A DNA stretch of 64,000 nt from an uncultured Candidatus Saccharibacteria bacterium (GCA_937935245.1 CALGXX010000018.1:27471-91470); one strand, 5' to 3'; positions 44,331 to 53,707 are shown, counted from the first letter of the stretch. Translations and numbers: made by a program. Notes: generated by a model not told the origin, from the sequence alone.

Positions 44331-44549
44331 ATGGCAAAGAAGAATACGAAACGAAAGCTGATTGGTTTGGTGAGTAACTTGAGCAACCACCGAACTTACT
44401 ATACTACTGTTAACACCCAGAACCGCACTACAAAAGGTCAGGGTAAATTGACGCTACGTAAGTACGACCCAATTGCAAAGCAACACGCTACTTACACCGA
44501 GACTAAGAAAAACCTTGGTCGCAACGAAGTTAAGGCTCGTAAAAGCTAA
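44331..44549 (+). CDS. rpmG: Ribosomal protein bL33, zinc-free form
   Basis: A 72-residue protein with RKLIGLVSN, HRTYYTTVNTQNR and LRKYDPIAKQH, the bL33 frame. None of the four cysteines of the zinc type are present. It is longer than usual at the C-terminus. Single-gene unit. Confidence 0.9.
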   Translation: MAKKNTKRKLIGLVSNLSNHRTYYTTVNTQNRTTKGQGKLTLRKYDPIAKQHATYTETKKNLGRNEVKARKS

Positions 44550-44615
44550 TTTAACAGGATTATACAGAAACTCCCTCGCATTAAGAGGGAGTTTTTATTT
44601 GGCAAGAATGTTTGG

Positions 44616-45818
44616 CTATTTCCTCAATCGAGATTTCATATCACGAATGGTATTCATATAGTAAAGAAAAGCGTCGTATGGCGAATCATACGGGCTAAAA
44701 TAAGCGTGGACATCGCCGTCAGTGAAATTCTTCGTTCCCATGTAATAGAAGTGGTCTGAAGTTTGCAATTTCCGCCAATCGCTAATTAAACCTTCGTCTT
44801 TGCTATTCAAGACCTCATCTTCAAGCTCATAGACATATCGCAGAGCTTCTTTCTGCAGGCTGTTTCCATTCCAAGCCGTCAAATCTCGCTCGGCATCCGC
44901 CCACGTTACAGGTGACGGCATACTTATTTCACCAGCAGGCGCATTCGCGTCCAGCGCTTCGCTAACGGTATAGAAAGTATTGCCATCAGCGCTCAGCCAT
45001 TTATCAACAAAGTTCTCAAAGAAGCCGAAAATCCCAGATTCCGCCCATTGATGCTCGCCGAAAGTTTCATAGTCCATAAACAAGTTAAGTAGTGGCGCGT
45101 AACGGACAGAATCTTCCACCCACGTATTAAACTTATCAGCGGTCAGCGGCCATTCATTCCATTTTCGATCACTAAACCTAAACGCCAAATCATCGCTCAA
45201 TCGATAATTCTTAAGTAGCAATCCAATCTTCTTCGTGTCTCTCGGGCGATATACATAATTCGGACTGCGCCAATTCAGAATCGGGTCCCAACCCTCAGCC
45301 AACACGCCCTTAAAGCCATCCTGCTCAGCCCATTTTGCCAAGTTATCACTATACGCCAATTCCGTATTTGCCAAAACTCGCGTTTCCGCGCCAAAAATCT
45401 CGCGAATCTTCCAGCGGTGAAGCTCAACTTGACGTTCGAATTCCTTGCGTGAATAGAAAAACGCCAGGCTGTGATGATACGGACTTGACAAGATTTCTAC
45501 TTGACCAGTTTTTACCAGGCGCTTGAAGCTCTCCAAAACTTCAGGATTAAACCTTTCGGCTTGTTCTAAAAACGTTCCACTAAAACTCAACGAAATCTTA
45601 AAATCAGGATATTTTTTCAACAATTTTTCAAGCAAAGCATTCATCGGCAAATACGACTTTTCTGCAACTTTTTGGAATATTTTTTGATTGTCCTGATCTG
45701 GATTTTGACCGCCAGAGAAATAATTATGCTTCCAAGCCACGTCAAATATACTATACTCGCGTATTCGCCACGGTTGGTGTACGTGCAGATATAAAACTAT
45801 TCCTTTATTTTTATTCAT
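44616..45818 (-). CDS. Glycoside hydrolase family 57 protein
   Basis: GH57 contains alpha-amylases, 4-alpha-glucanotransferases and branching enzymes. The 400-residue protein begins VLYLHVHQPWR (the HQP motif), with ANTELAYSD (probable nucleophile Glu), and LFMDYETFGEH (probable acid Asp). The ATG at 45818 overlaps the GT4 stop by 4 nt and follows AAAGGAG. With the GT4 gene it forms a glycogen/starch operon; the exact reaction is open. Confidence 0.9.
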   Translation of the reverse strand: MNKNKGIVLYLHVHQPWRIREYSIFDVAWKHNYFSGGQNPDQDNQKIFQKVAEKSYLPMNALLEKLLKKYPDFKISLSFSGTFLEQAERFNPEVLESFKRLVKTGQVEILSSPYHHSLAFFYSRKEFERQVELHRWKIREIFGAETRVLANTELAYSDNLAKWAEQDGFKGVLAEGWDPILNWRSPNYVYRPRDTKKIGLLLKNYRLSDDLAFRFSDRKWNEWPLTADKFNTWVEDSVRYAPLLNLFMDYETFGEHQWAESGIFGFFENFVDKWLSADGNTFYTVSEALDANAPAGEISMPSPVTWADAERDLTAWNGNSLQKEALRYVYELEDEVLNSKDEGLISDWRKLQTSDHFYYMGTKNFTDGDVHAYFSPYDSPYDAFLYYMNTIRDMKSRLRK

Positions 45819-47017
45819 GCCAGCGCTCCTTTGTACAGTTTCAGACATTTTTTAGCGGCGTCTTGCCAGGAAATTCTCGCGTATTCATTCTTAACATTTT
45901 TCTTCAAAGATTTCTGTAAGGCGGGTGATTCAGCGATATTAACAATTTCATCCGCCAATTTATTCACATCCCAATAATCAAACCGCATAATATTATTCAG
46001 AACTTCGCCGACGCCAGATTGACGACTAATAAGTAGCGCCGTATCATGATGTGCCGCCTCCAAGGCAGTCAAACCAAATGGCTCAGAAACTGAACTCATC
46101 ACAAAAACATCAATCAAACAGTAAATATCTCGCCACTGTTTTCCGCGCACAAATCCCGTAAAAATCATCTTATCGCTAATCCCTAAATCTGCCGCTAGCT
46201 CAATCAGTTCGTCTCTTTGCTCGCCATTTCCAGATAAAACAAAAACAATCTTCTCATATTTATCAAGCGCCTTCGCTGCGGCTCGTACAAAATACGTCAA
46301 ACCTTTCTGAACCGTAAGTCGCGTCAACGCGCCGACAACCGTATAGCCGTCCTTTTTCAGCTCCTCCAAATACCTGTAAGTGCTGGCGTCATATTCATGT
46401 GGCGGCAAATCAGCCAAATCAATCGCGTTATAAACCACCTCAATTTTCTCTGGCGGAATGTGATAATTCTTAACAATTATCTCCTTCGTGATTTCACTAA
46501 CGGCGATTATCCGATCGGCCATCAACAAGCCTTGTTGCTCAATTTCGTGAACCAGAGGATTTCCGGACTGCTCGCCAGAACGATCAAACTCCGTCGCGTG
46601 AACGTGCACAATTAGCGGCGCGCCCGTCATCTCCTTAGCAATTATTCCAGCTTCCATCGTCAACCAATCATGCGCGTGAATCGCGTCAGGCTGATGATTT
46701 TTCACAAACTTCCGAACATATTTACCGTAACGCCTCTGTACAGCGCGCATCGGCGAAAGACCATACTCGTCCTTGGCGTTTTCACGGTCCTCCTCTGAGC
46801 CGTTATTATACGCACCCAAATCGTGATAATTCGGCGGCAAAGGAGTAGCTGAATAGATATTCATATAGTCAATTCCGGGATGCTCAGCAGTGTAGGGGAT
46901 GATAAAGTCGATATCAACGCCCTCCGAAGCAAGCGCTTTCGACATCTGATAGCAAGCAACGCCAAGTCCGCCACTATTGTGCGGAGGAAGTTCCCACCCA
47001 AGCATTAAAATTTTCAT
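45815..47017 (-). CDS. GT4 glycosyltransferase, glycogen synthase-like
   Basis: A GT-B protein of 400 residues with MKILMLGWELPPHNSGGLGVA at the N-terminus (acceptor-side GGLG), HAHDWLT, and the nucleotide-sugar segment SVSEPFGLTALEAAH. The ATG at 47017 is chosen because a complete promoter occupies the sequence of a longer TTG start. The GH57 partner makes alpha-glucan synthesis or remodelling the likely role. Confidence 0.85.
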   Translation of the reverse strand: MKILMLGWELPPHNSGGLGVACYQMSKALASEGVDIDFIIPYTAEHPGIDYMNIYSATPLPPNYHDLGAYNNGSEEDRENAKDEYGLSPMRAVQRRYGKYVRKFVKNHQPDAIHAHDWLTMEAGIIAKEMTGAPLIVHVHATEFDRSGEQSGNPLVHEIEQQGLLMADRIIAVSEITKEIIVKNYHIPPEKIEVVYNAIDLADLPPHEYDASTYRYLEELKKDGYTVVGALTRLTVQKGLTYFVRAAAKALDKYEKIVFVLSGNGEQRDELIELAADLGISDKMIFTGFVRGKQWRDIYCLIDVFVMSSVSEPFGLTALEAAHHDTALLISRQSGVGEVLNNIMRFDYWDVNKLADEIVNIAESPALQKSLKKNVKNEYARISWQDAAKKCLKLYKGALA

Positions 47018-47027
47018 CTCTGAGTTA

Positions 47028-47056
47028 ATTGTAGAACTACGCTTATGTTTTTTCAA
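47028..47056 (-). promoter_or_regulatory. Promoter of the GT4-GH57 operon
   Basis: Minus strand TTGAAA (47051-47056), 17 nt, TACAAT (47028-47033), 10 nt before the ATG. Confidence 0.65.
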
Positions 47057-47106
47057 GGGATTTTGGGATCTTTTTCACGAGTTTTTATTTTTCACAATTT
47101 TAACAT

Positions 47107-47134
47107 TTGCGACAAAGCTAATTCGTGATAAAAT
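47107..47134 (+). promoter_or_regulatory. Promoter of tRNA-Trp
   Basis: TTGCGA (47107-47112), 16 nt, TAAAAT (47129-47134), 9 nt before the tRNA. Confidence 0.5.
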
Positions 47135-47143
47135 AAGTACTAT

Positions 47144-47220
47144 AGGAGTGTAGCTCAGGTGGCTAGAGCACTGGTCTCCAAAACCAGGTGTCGGGGGTTC
47201 GAGTCCCTCCACTCCTGCCA
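47144..47220 (+). tRNA. tRNA-Trp (anticodon CCA)
   Basis: Acceptor AGGAGTG/CACTCCT, anticodon stem CTGGT/ACCAG around CTCCAAA, CCA encoded. With UGG as the only Trp codon this fits the standard code. Confidence 0.96.
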
Positions 47221-47250
47221 AGATTCTCGCTTGAAAGAGAATCTTTTTTA
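47221..47250 (+). terminator. Intrinsic terminator after tRNA-Trp
   Basis: AGATTCTC/GAGAATCT hairpin followed by T6. Confidence 0.85.
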
Positions 47251-47266
47251 TTGGTCAAAAATCTGC

Positions 47267-47272
47267 TATAAT
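47267..47272 (+). promoter_or_regulatory. -10 element, leaderless start
   Basis: Extended TGCTATAAT ends 8 nt before the ATG at 47281. Confidence 0.55.
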
Positions 47273-47280
47273 TTTTCAAT

Positions 47281-47823
47281 ATGAAACCTTTATCACCTTC
47301 ACTTCCGCATATTATCGCCATGGTTGGTGCGCCAGGTTCAGGGAAGACGCAATTCGCTGTAGAATTTGCGAAGATTTTCAATTCTCCAGTGGTAAGTTCT
47401 CGACAATTTGAAGTTTTTACGGACAATACAAAAACCATTTCTGACGCAACATTGTCGCTTTTGGAAGAATTTTTGAAGACTAAGCAAACTGTTATTTTGG
47501 ACGGATCAACGGATCAGCGCACGAATCGTATGCGTATCAATCGCCTTGCCAGGGAATATGGATATAAAGTCCTATTTGTTTGGGTGCAAACCGATCCCGC
47601 CACAGCCAAACACCGTTGGATAAAGGCTTATGGCGGAAATGACGAATCTTTTGAGCGACGATTGAAGCAATTCTCAGCCCCGCACAGTAGCGAATCTTAC
47701 GTTGTGATCAGTGGTCGCCACACCTTAAGCAGTCAGGCTCGCACTGTTCTTAAGCAAATTGGCGCCAGTCGCCCAGAAGCTCCACGCCGCCCAATTGCCG
47801 GAAATCGCATTAGCATAGGTTAA
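47281..47823 (+). CDS. P-loop kinase-like protein
   Basis: A 180-residue protein with Walker A GAPGSGKT (about 17-24), a likely Walker B VILDGS (about 70-75), and a lid-type Arg-rich helix. It resembles the small AAA/zeta-like kinases that phosphorylate nucleotides or small molecules; the substrate is unknown. The YgjP gene follows 2 nt later. Confidence 0.75.
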   Translation: MKPLSPSLPHIIAMVGAPGSGKTQFAVEFAKIFNSPVVSSRQFEVFTDNTKTISDATLSLLEEFLKTKQTVILDGSTDQRTNRMRINRLAREYGYKVLFVWVQTDPATAKHRWIKAYGGNDESFERRLKQFSAPHSSESYVVISGRHTLSSQARTVLKQIGASRPEAPRRPIAGNRISIG

Positions 47824-47825
47824 CC

Positions 47826-48518
47826 ATGGCAATTATTACCGACGAAGAATTCGGAGAAATTGTCGTTAAAAAACGCAGCTTAGCGAAGACTGTTAGTTTG
47901 AAAATTGCACCAGATGGACGAATACAAATCACAATGCCGCCATATGCGCCGCTGTTGGCCGCAAAGGCATTGGTTAAAACTTCCCGAAAGCAAATCCGCG
48001 AATTAGTTTCTCAATACAGAGAAAAACTTTCTTACACGAAAAATCAGCAAATCGGCAAAAGTCATCATTTATTGATACAAACGACCACGAAACCTTCAAG
48101 CGTGAAAATCGTCGGAACACAGATATTGGCAGAAATCAACGAGGCGGAATCCGTCGAATCGGCCACGAACCAACAACTTATCCGCAGTAAAATTCTGGTC
48201 ACGCTCAGAAAGGAAGCCAAGTCATATTTACCAAGGCGATTATCGTTTTTAGCGGAAGAACACGGCTTTTCTTTTGCTCGGAGTAAAATCACACACTCAT
48301 CAAGTCGCTGGGGAAGCTGCTCCTCGTCTGGAACGATTAGCTTGAACATCGGGATGATGAACCTGCCATTTGAGCTGATTGACTACGTAATTATCCACGA
48401 ATTATGTCACACCAGACATATGAATCACTCGACGAAATTCTGGGACGAAGTTGCCAAATTTGACCCGCATTATAAAATGCACCGAAATGAATTGAAAAAA
48501 TATTCGCCATACATATAG
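47826..48518 (+). CDS. YgjP-type metallopeptidase (DUF45)
   Basis: A 230-residue protein with the zinc motif HELCH (about residues 195-199) and the SRWGSC and SLN text before it that marks the YgjP/M48-like family. A His a little further on (MNHS) is the likely third ligand. Physiological substrate unknown. Confidence 0.85.
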   Translation: MAIITDEEFGEIVVKKRSLAKTVSLKIAPDGRIQITMPPYAPLLAAKALVKTSRKQIRELVSQYREKLSYTKNQQIGKSHHLLIQTTTKPSSVKIVGTQILAEINEAESVESATNQQLIRSKILVTLRKEAKSYLPRRLSFLAEEHGFSFARSKITHSSSRWGSCSSSGTISLNIGMMNLPFELIDYVIIHELCHTRHMNHSTKFWDEVAKFDPHYKMHRNELKKYSPYI

Positions 48519-48536
48519 AAACGCATATGCTTATGT

Positions 48537-48542
48537 TATACT
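48537..48542 (+). promoter_or_regulatory. -10 element, leaderless start
   Basis: TATACT ends 6 nt before the ATG of the histidine kinase gene. Confidence 0.45.
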
Positions 48543-48548
48543 TTAGCT

Positions 48549-49745
48549 ATGTGGGCGCTAATTTTTCTATTGATCACTCTGAGTGTTGTTTTAAGTGTTA
48601 TAGCTATTGTTTTACATAAAATATTGTCGGAAATTAGCGATAAATCTGATTGTAAGAAAAACCATAAAAAAAGCTTCAGTGAACATCAAAGGATGATCAC
48701 GCTTATCAATAATATTACCGACGCGATTCTCAGTACGGACGAACACGGAATTATCAATACATACAATTCTGCGGCGCTTAATTTGATTGACACGAACAGT
48801 GGAATTAACGGCGAACATATCAGTCAAGTACTAAACCTTGAAACGACAGATAAAAAGCCGATTGACATTTTTAAGGAACTCACCAAATCTTCTGCGATTC
48901 GCCAACGCGACGATGTTCTGATGAAAATCGAAGATGACGATTACATTCGCCTGGAAGTTACGCTTGCGCCAGTTCAGGGCGGCGACAAGATGACGCCGGA
49001 CGGATATGTGCTTATTTTACGCGACATTACGAAGACGAAGAGCCTCGAAGAGGAGCGTGATGAATTTATTAGCGTAGTTAGTCACGAATTACGCACGCCA
49101 ATTGCTATTGCTGAAGGCTCGCTAAGCAACGCCAAATTGCTGGTCGAGCGTAAAATGACTAGCAAAATTCCCGAAGCCATTGACGAATCTCATAAGCAAA
49201 TTTTATTCTTAGCGCGAATGATCAACGACCTCAGTACGCTATCACGCGCCGAGCGAGGTGTGGCTGATGAAACGGAGATAATTGATGTGACAGAGCTGGC
49301 TGCTCAGATAAATTCCGAATATTCACCTCAGGCGGGCGAAAAAGGTTTGGCTTTCAATTTGGATATCGGCGGGCGACTTGGCGTAGTTAAGGTTTCTCGT
49401 CTATATCTGGAGGAAATTCTCCAAAACTTCATCACCAACGCCATTCGATATACGCAAAAAGGCTCCATAACTTTATCAATCAAGAAAAATAAATCTGGCG
49501 AAATCATTTTCAAGGTTATTGACACGGGAATTGGCATTAGCAAAGCTGACATGGCAAAAATTTTCGACAAGTTTTACCGCGCAGAAGATTATAGAACTCG
49601 CGAGACGAAAGGCACGGGATTAGGTCTATACGTTTCCGCTAAGTTGGCGAAGAAATTGGGCTGTAAAATTGAGGTAGAAAGCCGATTAAACCACGGCTCG
49701 ACGTTCGGATTCAAGCTGAAAGAGTTTAAAAATAATGACAAATAA
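48549..49745 (+). CDS. Sensor histidine kinase, orphan
   Basis: A 398-residue membrane kinase: one N-terminal membrane segment (2-24), a PAS-like domain (about 45-165), the phosphoacceptor VVSHELRTP (His179), and an ATPase domain with NFITNAIRYT, DTGIGI and GTGLGLYV. There is almost no extracytoplasmic part, so it senses an internal or membrane signal through PAS. No response regulator gene lies in this window. Confidence 0.9.
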   Translation: MWALIFLLITLSVVLSVIAIVLHKILSEISDKSDCKKNHKKSFSEHQRMITLINNITDAILSTDEHGIINTYNSAALNLIDTNSGINGEHISQVLNLETTDKKPIDIFKELTKSSAIRQRDDVLMKIEDDDYIRLEVTLAPVQGGDKMTPDGYVLILRDITKTKSLEEERDEFISVVSHELRTPIAIAEGSLSNAKLLVERKMTSKIPEAIDESHKQILFLARMINDLSTLSRAERGVADETEIIDVTELAAQINSEYSPQAGEKGLAFNLDIGGRLGVVKVSRLYLEEILQNFITNAIRYTQKGSITLSIKKNKSGEIIFKVIDTGIGISKADMAKIFDKFYRAEDYRTRETKGTGLGLYVSAKLAKKLGCKIEVESRLNHGSTFGFKLKEFKNNDK

Positions 49746-49757
49746 TATTCGGTCAAC

Positions 49758-49786
49758 TTGTTTTTTTGATTCGGATGAATTACAAT
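49758..49786 (+). promoter_or_regulatory. Promoter of secE-nusG
   Basis: TTGTTT (49758-49763), 17 nt, TACAAT (49781-49786). Confidence 0.55.
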
Positions 49787-49834
49787 GGCTATTGACAGTC
49801 TGTGAAAAACAGACTTTTTAAATTGGGAGAAAAT

Positions 49835-50164
49835 ATGGCACAGAAAGGCAAGGCAAGCAGCAAAACTACGGTTCGTCGAATCAAGGCTACCGACGACGCG
49901 CCAAAAAAAGAAAAAGCTGTAGCGAAAAAAATCAATAAACCAACCAAAATCACCACAAAAGCACCTAAAAAGTCTGGCGAAAAAGGTGGATTGATTGGAT
50001 ATTTTAAGGGCGCTTGGGAAGAGTTGAAGCTAGTTCGCTGGCCAACCCGCTCAGCAACTTGGGCAATGACAGCGGCGGTGCTTATTTTCACCTTTGCGTT
50101 TGTCGTTCTGATTTTATTACTTGACGCCGCATTCAACTGGGGCTTTAACCAAATTTTGAAGTAA
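49835..50164 (+). CDS. secE: Preprotein translocase subunit SecE
   Basis: SecE clamps SecY. The ATG at 49835 follows GGGAG; 109 residues: a long Lys-rich N-terminal tail, the amphipathic helix AWEELKLVRWPTRSATW and one membrane segment (about 80-100). The tail is longer than in most SecE. Confidence 0.92.
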   Translation: MAQKGKASSKTTVRRIKATDDAPKKEKAVAKKINKPTKITTKAPKKSGEKGGLIGYFKGAWEELKLVRWPTRSATWAMTAAVLIFTFAFVVLILLLDAAFNWGFNQILK

Positions 50165-50174
50165 AGGAGAGATT

Positions 50175-50720
50175 ATGAGTTCAAAACGATACGATGACAG
50201 TAAGCAATGGTATGCAATTCATACCTATTCTGGCTATGAAGAAAAAGTTGCTGAATCAATCCGCCAGCGAATCAACGGCGTCGATATGGCTGATAAGATT
50301 TTTGACGTTATCGTGCCAAAAGAAAAGCAAATTCAAATTCGCAACGGTAAGCGTAAAATTGTTGAAGCTAAGATCTTCCAGGGCTATGTCTTGGTTGAGA
50401 TGAAATTGACCGACGAAACTTGGTATATCATCCGCAACACGCCAGGCGTTACAGGATTTGTGGGTGCCGACACTACGCCAACTCCAGTTTCTGAAAAAGA
50501 AATTGCGAAGATTAAGAAGCGAATGGGTGTTGAAGAACCAAAGCATCAGATTGACTTCTCAGAGGGTGAAGTTGTTTCAATTATCGACGGTCCGTTCAAG
50601 GGCTTTGATGGCGCAGTGAGCGAAATTGACGCATCTAAGGGCACTTTGAAGGTTATGGTCAGTATGTTTGGTCGTGACACTCCAGTCGAGTTGGACGCTC
50701 TGCAGGTTAAAAAAGTTTAG
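50175..50720 (+). CDS. nusG: Transcription antitermination factor NusG
   Basis: NusG links RNA polymerase to ribosome or Rho. 181 residues: NGN domain starting WYAIHTYSGYEEKVA, and a KOW domain FSEGEVVSIIDGPFKGFDG. secE-nusG-rplK order is the standard one. Confidence 0.96.
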   Translation: MSSKRYDDSKQWYAIHTYSGYEEKVAESIRQRINGVDMADKIFDVIVPKEKQIQIRNGKRKIVEAKIFQGYVLVEMKLTDETWYIIRNTPGVTGFVGADTTPTPVSEKEIAKIKKRMGVEEPKHQIDFSEGEVVSIIDGPFKGFDGAVSEIDASKGTLKVMVSMFGRDTPVELDALQVKKV

Positions 50721-50721
50721 C

Positions 50722-50750
50722 TTGCAATTTTAAGCATTTTTCGATATAAT
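50722..50750 (+). promoter_or_regulatory. Promoter of rplK
   Basis: TTGCAA (50722-50727), 17 nt, TATAAT (50745-50750). Confidence 0.75.
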
Positions 50751-50786
50751 ATTCGAGTTACGCACTACAAACTATAAGGAAGAACT

Positions 50787-51212
50787 ATGGCAAAGAAAAT
50801 TATTGGTAATTTGAAATTACGCATTCCAGCCGGTCGAGCAACAGCAGGCCCTCCAGTGGGATCAACGCTTGGTCAGTGGGGACTAAACATGATGGATTTC
50901 ATTAATCCATTCAACGACGCTACAAAAGACATGATGGGCAAGGACGTAATTGTTCACATTCAAGTTTACGAAGACCGAACATTTACTTGGAACTCACTTG
51001 GTCAGCCAGTTGACGATATGATTCGCGAAAAAGCTGGAATCCAAAAGGGTAGCGGCAAGCCACACTCAGACAAGGTTGGTAAGATTACTCGCGCACAATT
51101 GCAAGAAATCGCTGAAGCGAAAAAAGACCAATTGAACGCAATCGACATCGAAGGAGCAATGAAAGTTATCGCCGGATCAGCACGATCAATGGGCGTTGAA
51201 GTTGTCGACTAA
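50787..51212 (+). CDS. rplK: Ribosomal protein uL11
   Basis: uL11 of the GTPase-associated centre, 141 residues: LRIPAGRATAGPPVGSTLGQ and the C-terminal GSARSMGVEV. rplA, its usual next gene, is moved to 53.9 kb. Confidence 0.97.
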   Translation: MAKKIIGNLKLRIPAGRATAGPPVGSTLGQWGLNMMDFINPFNDATKDMMGKDVIVHIQVYEDRTFTWNSLGQPVDDMIREKAGIQKGSGKPHSDKVGKITRAQLQEIAEAKKDQLNAIDIEGAMKVIAGSARSMGVEVVD

Positions 51213-51227
51213 TCTACAAAACTTTTA

Positions 51228-51258
51228 GCAAATAGCCCCGGACTTCTCGGGGTTATTT
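51228..51258 (+). terminator. Intrinsic terminator after rplK
   Basis: CCCCG/CGGGG hairpin within a longer A/T stem, followed by TTATTTT. Confidence 0.8.
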
Positions 51259-51271
51259 TATGGTAAAATAA

Positions 51272-51829
51272 ATGATTGTGAAGAATATTTTAGACAACAG
51301 TGTAATCTCCGCGCTTAAAAATGAGCAATTGATAATTGCTAAAACTGACACGATTTACGGAATATTAGCCGCTGCCAATTCAGAAAAAGCCGTCGAGAAA
51401 TTATATGAGGTTAAGCGGCGCCCCTTGGATAACCCCGTTATTATTTTGGTTGCGGATATTGATGACATTCCTAATCTTGCGCCGTCGATCAAACACAAAT
51501 ATCAAGAAATCTCCAAAAATAGACCAACAACAATCGTCACCAAAGTGAATCCTAATTTTCTGCCACATCTTCCGAGGAACGGCGGAACATTAGCATTCAG
51601 AGTTGTGCCAGAATCTCCATTGGCAGAATTAATTCGAACCGTCGGTCTTTTGGTCGCGCCCAGTGCAAATCCATCGGGAGAAGAACCGGCAAAGAATATC
51701 ACCGAAGCAATAAATTACTTCCACGAATTAGTGCCGATTTATGTCGATTCTGGAGAAGTCGCCAACACTCAACCGTCGCAAATTGTCCGAATCAACGAGG
51801 GCGGGGAAATTGAGTTTTTAAGAAGATAA
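51272..51829 (+). CDS. Sua5/YrdC/TsaC-type threonylcarbamoyl-AMP synthase
   Basis: Makes threonylcarbamoyl-AMP for the t6A modification of ANN-decoding tRNAs. 185 residues with KTDTIYGILAAA, KRRPLDNP and SANPSGEEPA, the YrdC nucleotide-binding elements. A TAAAAT ends 2 nt before this ATG but 8 nt before a GTG at 51278, so the true start may be that GTG two codons later, leaderless. Confidence 0.85.
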   Translation: MIVKNILDNSVISALKNEQLIIAKTDTIYGILAAANSEKAVEKLYEVKRRPLDNPVIILVADIDDIPNLAPSIKHKYQEISKNRPTTIVTKVNPNFLPHLPRNGGTLAFRVVPESPLAELIRTVGLLVAPSANPSGEEPAKNITEAINYFHELVPIYVDSGEVANTQPSQIVRINEGGEIEFLRR

Positions 51830-51849
51830 TCCTCGAATAATCGCCAAAT

Positions 51850-51888
51850 AAAAAAAGACTTCCTCTGAATTACGGGGAAGTCTTTTTG
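51850..51888. terminator. Bidirectional terminator between the YrdC gene and eno
   Basis: AAAAAGACTTCC/GGAAGTCTTTTT hairpin with A run before and T run after, serving both convergent genes. Confidence 0.85.
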
Positions 51889-51894
51889 TGCGAG

Positions 51895-53175
51895 TTACTT
51901 CACAAACGGATGCGCAATCTCCAAATCTGGGCGCTTTTCTGCAATTCTCAGCAGCTCGTTATACTTGGCGATTCGCTCTGACCGCGACATCGAGCCAGTC
52001 TTAATTTGACCCGTGCCCAAACCTACCGCCAAGTGAGAAATCGTTACGTCCTCCGTCTCGCCAGATCGGTGACTCATCACTGTATTCCAGCCAGCATTCT
52101 TCGCCATCAAAACAGCTTGAATCGTCTCAGTCAATGTGCCAATTTGGTTCGGCTTGATTAAAATCGCATTGCCAGCCTTTTCTTCAATTCCGCGCTTCAA
52201 TCGCTCGACATTCGTCACCAAAAGATCGTCGCCAACCAATTGTGCAAAATTGCCCAAATCAGCCGTCATTTTCTCCCAATCTTCCCAAGCTTCTTCGTTC
52301 AATCCGTCCTCAATCGAGAGAACAGGGACGCGCTCCAACAGGGCTTTATACGTGTGAATCATTTCGTCAGCCGACAGAATTCGGTGTTCAGTCGCCAAGT
52401 TATATTTGCCATCCTTGTAAAGCTCGCTCGCCGCAACATCCAACGCAAAACCAAAGTCCACGCCTAATTTATAGCCAGCCTGCTCGATGGCGCGAGATAG
52501 CAACAAAATAGGCTCCATATTACCATTCCTGACATGAGGTGCATAGCCGCCCTCATCGCCAACCGTCGTAGGATAACCTTCGTCTTTCAAGATTTTTGCC
52601 AATGCATGGAAAACTTCCGCGCTCATTCGAACTGCGTCCGCAAAAGTTGCCGCGCTAGTTGGGATAATCATATATTCCTGAAAATCAGTCGCACCCAACG
52701 CATGCTGACCGCCGTTCATCACATTGATCATCGGCATCGGCAGGCACATTGCAGGATTTCCAGCCAAGCTATTGACGTATTGATACAACTCCACGCCACG
52801 CGACTTAGCGGCGGCTTTCGCCACAGCCAGCGACACAGCCAAAATCGCATTCGCGCCCAAACGCGCCTTATTCGGCGTACCGTCCAGACTCTTCATTTTC
52901 TCGTCAATTGCGGCCTGATCGAACGGATTAGAACCCTTCAAAGCCTGCGCAATTTCACCATTGACATTTTCGACCGCACGAAGCACGCCTTTACCGCCGA
53001 ACGCCAACTCGCCATCCCGAAGCTCAACAGCCTCGAAAGAGCCAGTGCTTGCGCCAGACGGAACAGCCGCACGCCCAAACGAACCGTCACTCAAAGTCAC
53101 GTCCGCTTCAACCGTCGGATTTCCACGCGAATCTAAAATTTGCCTTGCTTGTATGTTTGTAATTGTTATATCCAT
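51895..53175 (-). CDS. eno: Enolase
   Basis: Converts 2-phosphoglycerate to phosphoenolpyruvate in glycolysis. 426 residues with [21 protein letters not shown] near the start (read in part), GDEGGYAP, the metal/catalytic LIKPNQIGT (Lys) and SHRSGETED. The ATG lies 7 nt after a -10 hexamer, so a leaderless message is likely even for this core gene. Confidence 0.97.
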   Translation of the reverse strand: MDITITNIQARQILDSRGNPTVEADVTLSDGSFGRAAVPSGASTGSFEAVELRDGELAFGGKGVLRAVENVNGEIAQALKGSNPFDQAAIDEKMKSLDGTPNKARLGANAILAVSLAVAKAAAKSRGVELYQYVNSLAGNPAMCLPMPMINVMNGGQHALGATDFQEYMIIPTSAATFADAVRMSAEVFHALAKILKDEGYPTTVGDEGGYAPHVRNGNMEPILLLSRAIEQAGYKLGVDFGFALDVAASELYKDGKYNLATEHRILSADEMIHTYKALLERVPVLSIEDGLNEEAWEDWEKMTADLGNFAQLVGDDLLVTNVERLKRGIEEKAGNAILIKPNQIGTLTETIQAVLMAKNAGWNTVMSHRSGETEDVTISHLAVGLGTGQIKTGSMSRSERIAKYNELLRIAEKRPDLEIAHPFVK

Positions 53176-53182
53176 AATTACT

Positions 53183-53212
53183 ATTTTATCAAAAACAGCA
53201 ATTATATGTTAA
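53183..53212 (-). promoter_or_regulatory. Promoter of eno, leaderless
   Basis: Minus strand TTAACA (53207-53212), 18 nt, TAAAAT (53183-53188), ending 7 nt before the eno ATG. Confidence 0.6.
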
Positions 53213-53706
53213 TCTTTATTTTCCTCCTGGTAGCGCTGTACTCTCACTAGCTCATATTGCGAATCCAGACCTGACTTAAACATTTCAGAACTACCACACG
53301 TAGTGACGCTCACAACCCGAGAATCATCATACCCCACAAGAACAAAAGGTCCTTCACATTCATTAGTAAGCCTTACGATTTCTTCTTTTATTTTATCCAA
53401 CTCGTTTAACTTTTTACCAGTTATTTCACAAACACGATCAATAGCTCCTTCAGACAATCTTTCACCGGTAAGTCTGTTAACTACTACGACTTTCTCCTCT
53501 CCCGCCGACGTCATTCTCAGGAGTTCGCCTACCGCTTTCTTATATTCGTCCAATTCAAGTAGCGCCGCCATTACTCTCGGGCAAGATTCGCATTGTGGCG
53601 GAACAGGTATAGCATCTTCCTTCTCCCAAGACGGAGTAATTTCACTTACCATTTCCTTAAATGTTTCCTCAGAATTATCATCTGGTCTACTTAAAACTTC
53701 ACTCAT
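53209..53706 (-). CDS. Protein of unknown function (165 residues)
   Basis: A soluble, acidic protein with a CESCP motif near residue 40, a central helical part and a beta-rich end. No family recognised. The ATG at 53706 is preferred to an upstream frame start because the promoter palindrome occupies that region. The eno promoter overlaps its 3' end. Confidence 0.55.
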   Translation of the reverse strand: MSEVLSRPDDNSEETFKEMVSEITPSWEKEDAIPVPPQCESCPRVMAALLELDEYKKAVGELLRMTSAGEEKVVVVNRLTGERLSEGAIDRVCEITGKKLNELDKIKEEIVRLTNECEGPFVLVGYDDSRVVSVTTCGSSEMFKSGLDSQYELVRVQRYQEENKD

Positions 53707-53707
53707 A

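Noticed and set aside
47057..47106. Longer N-terminus of the GT4 protein using a TTG start at 47056
   Set aside because: A full promoter (TTGAAA-N17-TACAAT) occupies that stretch, so the ATG at 47017 is the likely start.
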